Below, one piece after another: positions 43,835 through 52,353 of a stretch of DNA of 64,000 nt. The stretch is taken from assembly GCA_964534125.1 (NCBI GenBank), contig CAZHOJ010000003.1:62001-126000 (forward strand), written 5' to 3'. Below the pieces are notes generated by a model that made no database searches, was not told where the DNA came from, and worked only from the letters and a program-made list of their open reading frames with translations. The translations under genes were made by a program, and so were the position numbers. Source of the stretch: 2-02-FULL-55-14 sp964534125. GTDB taxonomy: Bacteria > Bacteroidota > Ignavibacteria > UBA10030. Each line of letters starts with the position of its first letter. Within the stretch, counting starts at the first letter, position 1.

Positions 43835-46150
43835 CTATCTGGAGCGTTTCCGGGGTTTTCTGGCCGTCGATCTCTGTTTCCTCGGGGCGACCGGCTTTGG
43901 ATCTTCCGCCAGCACCTCGCTCAGTTCCCGGGCAGATTCCCGGTACAGACCGAGCAGCACCAGAGCCTGGTCAGCGATACGCTCGGCTTTGTTAAGGGTG
44001 CCGATGAAGACAAGGCTTTGCCGCGTCTTCGATTTGCCGAGCCGGATCCGCTTCATTTGCCGACGGTCGAATTCCCGTATGGTGCGCTTCAGATGGAGAA
44101 GTGCTTCTTCCACCTGGGCGATCTCATCGAGCGGACCCTGGGCGAGCATGCGGGATGCATTGCGGAGTATGCCATCCACGAGTGTCCGCACCTCACGCAA
44201 TTCGAGCTCCTGTTCATCGTCGAGGGGAGTATGATTGTTGTCAACGTACGTAAAGGCTCCGTTCGTGAGGGACGTCAGATTCGCTGTGATGATCTGAAAT
44301 GACGCGATCTTCCTTCCGTAGCGGGGCGTGATCCCCTTCTCTTCGTCCGTAGCATTTCGCATGACGTCCAGAATCGACGAGATGAGTTTTTCACTGTCCT
44401 CTGTCGCGTTCTTTGCAAGGAAGGCCGCATTCCTCAGGACCCGCCGGTTCCCCTTGATGAGTCCCTCGTATGCATCCTCAATGACCCCGGAGACCATGAC
44501 CAGGAATTCCGCGAGCTCCTTGCTGTTAAGCTCGAAATCCTTCGCTTCGATGCCGAGATATTTCTTCTCTTTCCGCTCGAAGTCCTTCTCCCGCTTTGTA
44601 TAGATGATATTCGTCCTGTAGTAGAAGAAGAAACCGATGAACACAAGGCCGAGGATCGCTGGAAGCTCGCCGTAGTAGATAGCGGTCGTGAACGTGAAGC
44701 ATGCCGTGAATGCCAGCATCGCCGTGAAGAACCATCCGCCGACGACCATGATGACGCCATTCACCCGGTAGACAGCGCTTTCGCGGCCCCAGGCCTTGTC
44801 TGCAAGGGAGGTCGACATCGCGACCATGAAGGTCACGAATGTCGTCGAGAGAGGGAGCTTCAGGGCCGTTCCGACGGAGATGAGCGCGCTCGCCACCATC
44901 AGGTTCACTCCTGCACGCAGCATGTCAAAGGCGGGCATCTCACCGTCGTCGCCGGGCCTCAGCTTTGACCAGCTGGCATCGAGGCGCTCCGAGATCGTAC
45001 GCTGGAGTGTGAGCGGGGCAGTACGTTTGTACACGTCGTGGAATCCCACACCCATCCTGACGAGTGCTCGTGCGAGGGCTGACGAGGAGAATCGCTCCAC
45101 CCCCTCTTCCTGGCGGCCCAGCGACACCTCGGTCTTTGTGACTGCGCGAGCCTTCCGCGAGAACCAGAGTGTCGCCACCATGACCGTTCCCGCAAACAGG
45201 AGAATCCAGATGTTTGCACGCACAGGTTCGCGAAGGCCCCCCATCAGCATCGTGTTCGGGTCTCCCCCTTCCGCCGAAGCGATCTGGTAGGCGTTGAGTG
45301 CCCCCATCGGGGAGCCGATGAAATTCACAAGGTCGTTGGCGGCGAAGGCGAGAGCCAGCGCGAAAGTGCCGGCGAAGACCACGATCTTGAGAACATTGAT
45401 ACGTGTAAGAAGGATGAAGAGCTGAAAAATGACCGTCACGCCGAGAAAGATACCCGCCAGCAGGAGCGACATGTTGTCCGATATCCACGCGGACTGTTCC
45501 TGACTGATGAGAGCCGATCCCTTTGCCCCTTTCACGAGGATGAAGTAGACAATGGCCGTGATGCCCGCTGCACTGTAGAGCGCACCGTATCGCCGGAACT
45601 GCTTCTCATAGTCGAAGGTGAAGATGAGGCGGGTCAGAAACTGTATGCTCACGCCGAAGATAAAGGCGAGGATGATCGAGACACCGATGCTCGACACGAT
45701 GGTAACGATCTTGCCCGTGTTCAGATAGATGAAGATATCGGAAAAGACACCACCGGCAGCCTGCACCTTCAGCCACGACATGGCGACCGCTCCGCCGACA
45801 AGTTCAAAGACCAATGAGACTGTGGTCGAGGTCGGCAGGGCGAAGGTGTTATAGAGATCGAGCAGGATGATGTCCGTTATCATCACTGCGAGGAAGATGA
45901 TCATCACCTCGTGGAACGTGAACAGCTCCGGATTGAATATCCCTTTCCGTGCCACTTCCATCATGCCGGTCGAGAAGGTCGTTCCGACGAAGACACCGAT
46001 GGACGCGGTGATCATGATGGCCACGCGGGAGCCGACCTTGGAGCCTATGGCCGAGTTCATGAAATTGACGGCGTCATTCGCGACACCGACGTAGAGATCG
46101 GCCACAGCAGTGGCAAAAAGGACGATTAGGATGAAGAGATAGAATTCCAT
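43835..46150 (-). CDS. PiT-family inorganic phosphate transporter with C-terminal PhoU-like domain
   Basis: This 771-aa membrane protein has PiT motifs in both halves: the first GVANDAVNFMNSAIGSKV, and the second AFAANDLVNFIGSPMGALNA. TTTVSLVFELVGGAVAMS and STTFVTFMVAMSTSLADKAWG also fit. After the last membrane helix, residues 540-745 form a soluble helical region resembling PhoU, and the last 25 residues are basic. PiT proteins co-transport phosphate with a cation. The extended form occurs in Bacteroidota. It is separated by 259 bp from rfaE1 and appears to be monocistronic. Confidence 0.92.
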   Translation of the reverse strand: MEFYLFILIVLFATAVADLYVGVANDAVNFMNSAIGSKVGSRVAIMITASIGVFVGTTFSTGMMEVARKGIFNPELFTFHEVMIIFLAVMITDIILLDLYNTFALPTSTTVSLVFELVGGAVAMSWLKVQAAGGVFSDIFIYLNTGKIVTIVSSIGVSIILAFIFGVSIQFLTRLIFTFDYEKQFRRYGALYSAAGITAIVYFILVKGAKGSALISQEQSAWISDNMSLLLAGIFLGVTVIFQLFILLTRINVLKIVVFAGTFALALAFAANDLVNFIGSPMGALNAYQIASAEGGDPNTMLMGGLREPVRANIWILLFAGTVMVATLWFSRKARAVTKTEVSLGRQEEGVERFSSSALARALVRMGVGFHDVYKRTAPLTLQRTISERLDASWSKLRPGDDGEMPAFDMLRAGVNLMVASALISVGTALKLPLSTTFVTFMVAMSTSLADKAWGRESAVYRVNGVIMVVGGWFFTAMLAFTACFTFTTAIYYGELPAILGLVFIGFFFYYRTNIIYTKREKDFERKEKKYLGIEAKDFELNSKELAEFLVMVSGVIEDAYEGLIKGNRRVLRNAAFLAKNATEDSEKLISSILDVMRNATDEEKGITPRYGRKIASFQIITANLTSLTNGAFTYVDNNHTPLDDEQELELREVRTLVDGILRNASRMLAQGPLDEIAQVEEALLHLKRTIREFDRRQMKRIRLGKSKTRQSLVFIGTLNKAERIADQALVLLGLYRESARELSEVLAEDPKPVAPRKQRSTARKPRKRSR

Positions 46151-46404
46151 AGGATTAGCAGGATCGTCGTTGGCGGTGTGGTGGTCGCGGGTCGGTCTGC
46201 AAGTGACAGTTCAGGGATCGCAAGGGTGCTTCATGAGGCATAGGTAATTAGATGATAATGTCCTGAGATACAACCCCGGTGGCGACCGTGTCATTCGGGC
46301 AAAGATGATGCTCCCAGGCTGGGGACGAATGGAAATGCTTTGCGGAATTGGGAAAAGCTCGATACATTATAGGTCCTGGAAATCAGGCAGTAGGCATTGG
46401 CTTC
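46151..46404. other. intergenic region upstream of tRNA locus, with candidate promoter
   Basis: No gene was recognised. TTGCGG (46340-46345), 17 bp, TACATT (46363-46368) could drive plus-strand transcription into the tRNA-fragment region. The minus-strand promoter of the phosphate transporter must also lie here but is not identifiable. Confidence 0.35.
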
Positions 46405-46471
46405 AATGCCCAGATGGCGGCCCGCCAACAATCGTTCGACCTTGGCAACGGCGGGTAAAAACTGGCAGACG
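46405..46471 (+). repeat. tRNA-Leu 5'-half copy interrupted by a 39-nt palindromic insertion
   Basis: AATGCCCAGATGGCGG (46405-46420) repeats 46492-46507 exactly, and ACTGGCAGACG (46461-46471) repeats 46509-46519. Between them are 39 nt (46421-46459) absent from the intact tRNA, which start with CCCGCC and carry GGCGGG before TAAA. The rest of the tRNA does not follow. Confidence 0.7.
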
Positions 46472-46494
46472 TTCTTTGTAATCGACATAGAAAT

Positions 46495-46578
46495 GCCCAG
46501 ATGGCGGAACTGGCAGACGCGCTAGCTTCAGGAGCTAGTGATCGCAAGATCGTGCAGGTTCGACTCCTGTTCTGGGCA
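46495..46578 (+). tRNA. tRNA-Leu (anticodon CAG)
   Basis: The acceptor arms GCCCAGA (46495-46501) and TCTGGGC (46571-46577) pair fully. The anticodon stem CTAGC/GCTAG encloses loop TTCAGGA, giving anticodon CAG. A class II variable arm (GATC-GCAA-GATC) and a T-arm CAGG-TTCGACT-CCTG are present. The 84-nt length fits tRNA-Leu. CCA is not encoded. Confidence 0.95.
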
Positions 46579-46695
46579 CTTACAAAACAAACCTCCCTTT
46601 CGGGAGGTTTGTTTTGTACCGTCATCAGGCAAGAGTTCCCTCCTGCCGACTGAGTGGCGCTCCTGCGCCACGAAGGAGGCCTCGCCGCAGGCGGG
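46570..46695 (+). repeat. tRNA-tail repeat unit A (126 bp)
   Basis: The unit starts with TTCTGGGCACT (tRNA 3' end), followed by a terminator hairpin, GTCATCAGGC (46621-46630), a T-arm-like GTTC..CTCCTG (to 46645), and a 50-nt insertion (46646-46695) with hairpins TGGCGC/GCGCCA and CTCGCC/GGCGGG. The next TTCTGGGCACT begins at 46696. Confidence 0.65.
46581..46618 (+). terminator. terminator 1 after tRNA-Leu
   Basis: Two perfect 17-nt arms (46581-46597 and 46602-46618) beginning TACAAAAC and ending GTTTTGTA enclose a TTTC loop. Confidence 0.8.
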
Positions 46696-46835
46696 TTCTG
46701 GGCACTGTAAACTGAAAACCCCCTTACGGGGTTTTTCAGTTTACGATGTCATCAGGCTACGATTCTACTCCTGCCGAGTATCCGACGCCAGTCGGATACG
46801 AGGCCCCGCCGCTTTCTGGCGGGGTTCTGGGCACT
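46696..46835 (+). repeat. tRNA-tail repeat unit B (129 bp) plus third tail
   Basis: TTCTGGGCACT (46696-46706), a terminator hairpin with different sequence, GTCATCAGGC (46748-46757), TTCTACTCCTG (to 46773) and a 51-nt insertion (46774-46824) with hairpins GTATCCGAC/GTCGGATAC and CCCCGCC/GGCGGGG are followed by a third TTCTGGGCACT (46825-46835). The insertions of units A and B share CCGA at the start, GAGGCC in the middle and GGCGGG at the end, while their stems differ by paired changes. Confidence 0.65.
46707..46744 (+). terminator. terminator 2 in tRNA-tail array
   Basis: GTAAACTGAAAA... pairs with ...TTTTCAGTTTAC around a CCCC/GGGG core, a sequence unrelated to terminator 1 but with the same shape and position. 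Confidence 0.7.
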
Positions 46836-46898
46836 CAACAAGGAAGAACGTATAGGGTAAAAGGAAATAGTAGGTATATCCTATCGGTGGCTGTACTT

Positions 46899-46926
46899 AA
46901 AGCCCTGCAGATGCAGGGTTTTTTTG
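46899..46926 (+). terminator. terminator 3 after tRNA-tail array
   Basis: CCCTGC/GCAGGG with a short loop is followed by seven T residues. From here to the next gene (46927-47038) I see only its ribosome site. Confidence 0.7.
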
Positions 46927-47038
46927 CTTTCCTGACGCGCCAGTACCCAGACGCCACCCCTACGCAACTCTCCCTGAATCGCTGCGAATACCATAGGCAG
47001 ACACCCTGATCGCATAGAAGCATACTCCGGAGGCACCA

Positions 47039-48907
47039 ATGACAAGACCCAGTTTCATCTGTCTCGCGGCCATCCTGCTGATCACCTGTCCCGCCTGGAC
47101 CCAACCTCAACAAATAGACTTCGGCTCCGACCAGTGGACCCTGATGAATGCACAGGTCGTTCAGCACCTGGGCAGAGCGAGCCTGAAGGGCTCGGCGCGG
47201 CTGAAGGACGTCGTGTTCAGGAACGGGGTCATCGACGTGGATGTCGCCACAGTGGCCGGCATGCGTTCGTATCCTGGCGTGACCTTCAGGATACAAGACC
47301 CCGAGACCTATGAGCGCATCTACATCCGCCCCCATCGTTCCATCCTGTACCCAGACGCTATCCAATACGTCGCGTCCTTCCACGGGATCGACAGCTGGCA
47401 GCTATACAACGGGGATGGTCGAACCTCATCGGCCGACATCCCCCCCGGCGAATGGAATCACCTGCGCATCGAGGTGGCGGGATCGATGGCCAAAGTGTTC
47501 TGGAATGATATGAACGTCCCGGCACTCGTCATTCCCGACCTGGCGCATGAGGTCTCAGAAGGGACCATCGGCCTCGACGGACCGGCTGATGGGTCTGCAT
47601 TCTTCTCGAACTTCCGGTATGAGACATCCGGCAAGCCCGTTGTCATGACAGACACAGAACCTGACAGCGTCGTCGGCATCATCCGGGAGTGGGAGATCTC
47701 AGACCCATTCCCGGTGACCAGAGCGGATTTCGAACACTATCCTTCCGGGAATGACCTGAAGACACTCGCGTGGAAGAAGGTCCAGAGTGACAGCAGGGGA
47801 CTCGTGGACATCTCCAGGCACTTCGGCCGGACTTCACGCGCGGGGGATTGCCTGTTCGCCAGGACGACGATCCGGTCAGATAAGGACTCCCTTCTCTTCC
47901 TTGGATTCGGATACAGCGACTACATCACCATCTTCGCTGACGGGAGGCCGGTGTTCTTCGGCAATTCGGCCTATCAATCGAGGGACCGTTCGTTCCTCGG
48001 GATCGCGGGATACTTCGACAGGGTCTTCGTTCCCCTGCACAGCGGAGAGAACGAGCTTCTGGTGCTCGTTGGCGAATCGTTCGGCGGCTGGGGCTTTATG
48101 TTTCGCGATGAGGGGGCAGTGTACCTCAGCGCCGGCGTGACCGTTGCATGGGACGCTCCGAACAGCATCACCATCCCGGAGTCGGTGGTATTTGACGAAG
48201 AGAATAACGTCTGCTATGTCTCCAGCTATTTCAATGATGGAAAGGAGTGCATCGCTCGCATCTCCGCAGACGGAGAGGTACTGGATGAGGCCTGGATCAC
48301 AGGCCTCTCGATGCCGACCGGCATGTGTCTCTCAGACGGCAAGCTCTATGTGGTCGACAGGAGAAGCCTCACGGTGGTCGATATACGGTCGGGGGCGGTC
48401 ACCGATAACGTGCCCCTGACGGGCATGGCGTTCCCGAATGATATCGTGACGGACGGGAACGGGACATTCTACATATCCGACACGAGAGGGCATGCCATCT
48501 TCCAGTACACCAATGGTGTCCTCGAAAAATGGCTGTCGGGAAGGAATATCGCGAGTCCGAACGGTTTGCTTCTGGATGGCGAGTCGCTTCTCGTCGGGGT
48601 AGGCTCAGATGCATCTCTGAAGCGTGTGAACCTGAAAGATAAGTCGGTCGAGACGGTCGCCACCCTCGGATCGCAGGCAAATATTGACGGGATCAAGAGA
48701 TTCGACGATTCGCGATATCTCGTTTCCGATTACACCGGGCGGCTGTTCATGATCTCCAGGACCGGGCAGACGCAGGTGCTTGTCGATTCGCGAACACCCG
48801 GATGGACACTCGCTGATTTTGCGTACATCCCATCGGCGCAACGGCTGATCGTCCCAACGTTGTTCAATAACAGGATCCTGGCGTTCGATATTTCGTTCGC
48901 GGATTGA
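47039..48907 (+). CDS. secreted protein: laminin-G-like domain plus NHL/SMP-30 beta-propeller
   Basis: This 622-aa exported protein has a signal peptide (to about AWTQ, residue 21), a concanavalin/LamG-like beta-sandwich (about 25-200, FRNGVIDVDVATVAG ... YIRPHRSILYPDAIQYVASF), a second sandwich (about 205-375) and a C-terminal propeller (about 380-620) with SMP-30/NHL blades (IPESVVFDEENNVCYVSSYF, MPTGMCLSDGKLYVVD, FPNDIVTDGNGTFYISDT, SPNGLLLDGESLLVG). CGGAGG precedes the ATG. No type IX tail is present. It may bind or act on glycans, but no catalytic residues are clear. A strong terminator follows. Confidence 0.8.
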   Translation: MTRPSFICLAAILLITCPAWTQPQQIDFGSDQWTLMNAQVVQHLGRASLKGSARLKDVVFRNGVIDVDVATVAGMRSYPGVTFRIQDPETYERIYIRPHRSILYPDAIQYVASFHGIDSWQLYNGDGRTSSADIPPGEWNHLRIEVAGSMAKVFWNDMNVPALVIPDLAHEVSEGTIGLDGPADGSAFFSNFRYETSGKPVVMTDTEPDSVVGIIREWEISDPFPVTRADFEHYPSGNDLKTLAWKKVQSDSRGLVDISRHFGRTSRAGDCLFARTTIRSDKDSLLFLGFGYSDYITIFADGRPVFFGNSAYQSRDRSFLGIAGYFDRVFVPLHSGENELLVLVGESFGGWGFMFRDEGAVYLSAGVTVAWDAPNSITIPESVVFDEENNVCYVSSYFNDGKECIARISADGEVLDEAWITGLSMPTGMCLSDGKLYVVDRRSLTVVDIRSGAVTDNVPLTGMAFPNDIVTDGNGTFYISDTRGHAIFQYTNGVLEKWLSGRNIASPNGLLLDGESLLVGVGSDASLKRVNLKDKSVETVATLGSQANIDGIKRFDDSRYLVSDYTGRLFMISRTGQTQVLVDSRTPGWTLADFAYIPSAQRLIVPTLFNNRILAFDISFAD

Positions 48908-48970
48908 CTGCGACACGGCCGCCTGCAGGGAGGAAGTTCATACAGATAGTGATCTTTTGTCCGTGTATAA

Positions 48971-49005
48971 AAGAAAGACGCCCCTCAAAGGGGCGCTTTC
49001 TTTTT
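48971..49005 (+). terminator. terminator after LamG/propeller gene
   Basis: AAGAAAGACGCCCC pairs with GGGGCGCTTTCTT around CAAA, followed by a T-rich tract. Confidence 0.8.
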
Positions 49006-49127
49006 CTTGCGTTCGCATGGCACGGCATCCGTAAGGTCAATGTGATATCTGGATCCCGAGTTTGTCGAGGGGTGGCGGGTTCTGGACACAGAAGGAGCCT
49101 GGCGGAAGGTCCTCTCGATCTCAGGGT

Positions 49128-49195
49128 CAATGTCCCCGCCCGCCCACCCGCCAGAACGACTCTGTCGGGCTGGTGGCGTTCGGGCGGGCAATGTC
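49128..49195. repeat. 54-bp GC-rich inverted repeat flanked by 7-bp direct repeats
   Basis: CAATGTC (49128-49134) and CAATGTC (49189-49195) directly flank CCCGCCCG (49135-49142) and CGGGCGGG (49181-49188), with a nested imperfect dyad inside. This is the layout of a miniature mobile element with a target duplication. The rest of the 334-bp gap 48908-49241 between convergent genes holds the upstream terminator and nothing else recognised. Confidence 0.45.
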
Positions 49196-49241
49196 GAACA
49201 CCCAACGCCGAATTTCGAATGACCAGGTATTCGGAACGGAT

Positions 49242-51581
49242 CTATTCCACCACCACCTCGTCCACGAACACCCACGTCGGCTGGCCGGCGCCGAGGTGCC
49301 ATTCCGGACACACCCCGACATTGGTCGCCTTCACACGGACATACCGGGCAGACAGGTTCCTGAACTGCTGGCGGAACTCCAAAATGGCCGGACCGTCATG
49401 CGCGTCCGCGATCGGACGCTCAAAAACAGCCACGCGGACCATATTGGTCGTATCTGCTCCGGCGAAGAACTCGACCCTCGCCGGGAAGAAGATCCATGAA
49501 TAGGTGTTCTGAAGATGTGTCGATGCGATGGTCCTGACCGGCTTGTTCTCCCCCAGGTCGATCGTCGCCTCCAGATCACGGCCGCTCACTCCCTGCCAGC
49601 GCCCGTCAGCATGCAGATACCCGCCCCGAACGCCATCTACCAACCCGTACATCCCTCCCCCATTGTATCTCGTCGGGACCGTGGCATACTGCACCGGCCT
49701 CCCGAGCGCTGTATGGACGAACACCGGCTGTGCGCTCGTGATGCTCAGCCGATCCGGACCTGTGAACGCGGCAGCGCGTACTGTCGCCGTTCGTTGTATC
49801 CCGATGGGTCCGTCATATGAGGCAGACGTCGGCGTCGGCTCTGTTCCGTCGAGGGTATAGCGGATATCCCCCATCCCTATCTCGCTTGATAGTGAGACGG
49901 TGAGCTTCTGTGCGGCAGCGTCGTATGCAACGACAGGATCGACGGTGTACACGCTCCGCGCGTAGTTGTATCCCCGGGCCTCATACCTGCGCAGCAGCGG
50001 CTCGATGCGACCGGCGAAATTGTCCCAGCTTCTCCCCTCTTTCTGCGACCAGACCGCCTCCGCCATGGCCGCCATTCTCGGCAAAGTCATGTACTGGGCA
50101 TGTTCCGGCGTTGGAATGAACTCCGTCCAGAGATTCGCCTGACCTCCCAGAATATGCTTCGCCCCATCTGCCGTCAGGCTGTCCGGAACGGGGTCGAATT
50201 CATACACCTTGCTGAGAGGCAGATATCCACCGATAGCGAGCGGCTCCTGTCCCGAGCGTCCCTGGTAGTAGTCAAAATAGCAGTGAGAGGTCGGCGACAT
50301 CACCGCATCGTGGCCCGCCCTGGCCGCAGCGATGCCGCCGGCGATCCCGCGCCATGACATGACCGTCGCCTCGGGAGCCAGGCCCCCCTCGAGGATCTCA
50401 TCCCATCCTATCAGGCGCCTCCCCTTCGACACGATGAACTTCTCCATCCTCCGGATGAAATAGCTCTGAAGCTCTTCTTCGTTCTCCAATCCCTCCGCTT
50501 CGATGCGCGCCTGGCATTTCGGGCACTTCTCCCATTCCGTCTTTGTCGCTTCGTCGCCGCCTATGTGGATGTAGGTGCCAGGGAAGAGGTCCATGACCTC
50601 CGTCAGGACGTCTTCCAGGAACAGGAACGTGCTGTCATTGCCGGCACAGTAGATGTCAGTGATAGGCCACACGCTCCCTGGAGGCACGGTGAACGGCCCG
50701 CCTGTGCATGAGAACTGAGGATATGCCGCGAGCACGCACGTCACATGCGCAGGCATTTCGATCTCAGGGACAACGGTGATGTTCTTCGATGCGGCATAGG
50801 CGACTATGTCCCGTATCTCCTCTTGCGTATAGAACCCTCCGTACGTCGCGCTGTCCCCTTCCCCCTGCGGCTCGCGGGCGTTCCAGTGCTTGTCCTCCCT
50901 GTCCACACGCCATGCGCCGATCTCGGTCAAACGGGGCCATTTCTTTATCTCGATGCGCCAGCCCTGATCATCGACGAGATGCCAGTGGAACGTGTTGAAC
51001 TTGTGCATCGCGAGCATGTCGATGTACGTGTATATGAACTCCTTGGGGAAGAAATGCCGGCTGACATCGAGGTGCATGCCGCGCCAGCCGAACCGGGGAG
51101 AGTCCTCGATCCGGGCGCATTGCGCCTCCCATTCCTCGCGTGCGATCCTGCCTGATGCATAGATGTCCGGAGGGAACAGCTGCAGCAGGGTCTCGATGCC
51201 GTAGAACAGTCCCGCCCGTCCGCCCCCCTCGAGAATGACATTGTCATCGTCCACCAGCAACGAGTACCACTCTTCGCTCCTGCCGTTGGCAGGCACAAGA
51301 CGAAGTACTAGGTCCCCGTCATCAGATTCCTGCGGTGAGATCACGGAAAGCGGAAAACCCGTCGGCCTGCGGAGCCGCGTGACCAGTTCCTGTGCAGCGT
51401 CGGCAACCGCCGGGATGCTCAGGTCAGCGATGATGCGGGACTCATCTGTGAGCTCGAACTGATCATCGATGAGCTGGACCGACGCCGGACGGGGGATCAC
51501 GCCGATCCCGTCACCGGACCGCTGTGCGTGGACCGCGAGAACACTGAAAAGAACGAACAACAGGAGCAAGTGGATCTTCAT
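49242..51581 (-). CDS. secreted GH20 beta-N-acetylhexosaminidase
   Basis: This 779-aa enzyme removes terminal GlcNAc/GalNAc from chitin fragments, peptidoglycan or glycoproteins. It has a signal peptide (to VHAQ, residue 20), a GH20b N-terminal domain (GVIPRPASVQLIDDQFEL), and a catalytic domain with RGMHLDVSRHFFPKEF, HWHLVDDQGWRIEI and the acid/base pair in HIGGDEATKTEW (Asp343, Glu344). A chitobiase-like linker and an F5/8 type C-like domain form the C-terminus. GGAGG lies before the ATG at 51581. There is no type IX tag, so it is probably periplasmic. Confidence 0.95.
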   Translation of the reverse strand: MKIHLLLLFVLFSVLAVHAQRSGDGIGVIPRPASVQLIDDQFELTDESRIIADLSIPAVADAAQELVTRLRRPTGFPLSVISPQESDDGDLVLRLVPANGRSEEWYSLLVDDDNVILEGGGRAGLFYGIETLLQLFPPDIYASGRIAREEWEAQCARIEDSPRFGWRGMHLDVSRHFFPKEFIYTYIDMLAMHKFNTFHWHLVDDQGWRIEIKKWPRLTEIGAWRVDREDKHWNAREPQGEGDSATYGGFYTQEEIRDIVAYAASKNITVVPEIEMPAHVTCVLAAYPQFSCTGGPFTVPPGSVWPITDIYCAGNDSTFLFLEDVLTEVMDLFPGTYIHIGGDEATKTEWEKCPKCQARIEAEGLENEEELQSYFIRRMEKFIVSKGRRLIGWDEILEGGLAPEATVMSWRGIAGGIAAARAGHDAVMSPTSHCYFDYYQGRSGQEPLAIGGYLPLSKVYEFDPVPDSLTADGAKHILGGQANLWTEFIPTPEHAQYMTLPRMAAMAEAVWSQKEGRSWDNFAGRIEPLLRRYEARGYNYARSVYTVDPVVAYDAAAQKLTVSLSSEIGMGDIRYTLDGTEPTPTSASYDGPIGIQRTATVRAAAFTGPDRLSITSAQPVFVHTALGRPVQYATVPTRYNGGGMYGLVDGVRGGYLHADGRWQGVSGRDLEATIDLGENKPVRTIASTHLQNTYSWIFFPARVEFFAGADTTNMVRVAVFERPIADAHDGPAILEFRQQFRNLSARYVRVKATNVGVCPEWHLGAGQPTWVFVDEVVVE

Positions 51582-51730
51582 TGAGCGACCTCCCAGAATG
51601 CGGACGAAAGAACGATGTGAAGAATATACCACTCGCTCGCTTTTGATGTGACAGCCGCGTGCACATTGACCTGCTGTGCCACAATCCTTACTTTACGACC
51701 ATCCTATCACACGCACCCCCCGAGGAGACC

Positions 51731-52279
51731 ATGGCAATCGAATCGATCGACATACCGCTTGGCACGAAACTTCCTCCCTTTGAGCTTGCAGATCCGGCCG
51801 GGACAAGACATGCAAGCGATGCGCTCATGGGACCAAAAGGCCTGCTGGTGATCTTCACCTGCAACCATTGCCCATATGCAAAGGCCGTATGGCCCCGTAC
51901 CATCGCTCTCTCAAAAGAGGCTGCAGCAAAGGGGATCAACACAGTGGCCATTAATCCGAACATCAACCCAGATTACCCCGAGGATGCGCCGGAAGCGATG
52001 AAAAAGAAGATTTCAGAGTGGGGCATCCCCTTCCCGTATCTCATAGATGAGAGTCAGGATATCGCCCGTACATACAAGGCACAATGCACGCCGGATATCT
52101 ACCTGTTCGATGCTTCGAAGAAGCTCGTCTATCATGGCCGTGTGGACGATAACTGGCAGGACGCTTCCAAGGTGACCCGGCATGAGCTGAAAGAGGCCAT
52201 CGAAAATCTGGCTGCGGGCAAACCTCTCACGGGAGAACAGTATCCGACCATCGGCTGCTCCATCAAATGGAGATCGTGA
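51731..52279 (+). CDS. thioredoxin-fold redoxin (AhpC/TSA-like) protein
   Basis: This 182-aa protein has the thioredoxin fold of the 'thioredoxin family protein' group: LPPFELADPAGTRHASD, then the active-site region FTCNHCPYAK with CNHC at residues 44-47, and AQCTPDIYLFDASKKLVYHGR. The CxxC is shifted to CNHC, as is usual in this subgroup. No signal peptide is visible, so it is probably cytoplasmic. The start at 51731 follows GAGGAG. It diverges from the GH20 gene and is closed by a terminator. Confidence 0.88.
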   Translation: MAIESIDIPLGTKLPPFELADPAGTRHASDALMGPKGLLVIFTCNHCPYAKAVWPRTIALSKEAAAKGINTVAINPNINPDYPEDAPEAMKKKISEWGIPFPYLIDESQDIARTYKAQCTPDIYLFDASKKLVYHGRVDDNWQDASKVTRHELKEAIENLAAGKPLTGEQYPTIGCSIKWRS

Positions 52280-52292
52280 TCAGCGATCCCAA

Positions 52293-52322
52293 GGGACCCT
52301 CAACGGGTCCGCCGTTTTTTTC
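52293..52322 (+). terminator. terminator after redoxin gene
   Basis: GGACCC/GGGTCC stem followed, after GCCG, by eight T residues. Confidence 0.65.
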
Positions 52323-52353
52323 CTGAGGAATACCCCTGTATCTTGCCTTTGCA

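Noticed and set aside
46570..46835. CRISPR array suggested by TTCTGGGCACT repeats
   Set aside because: Repeats are 11 bp, spaced about 127 bp, match the tRNA 3' end, and there are no cas genes.
46538..46855. A 105-codon plus-strand frame through the tRNA tail array
   Set aside because: It starts inside the tRNA and runs through hairpins; the structured repeats explain it.
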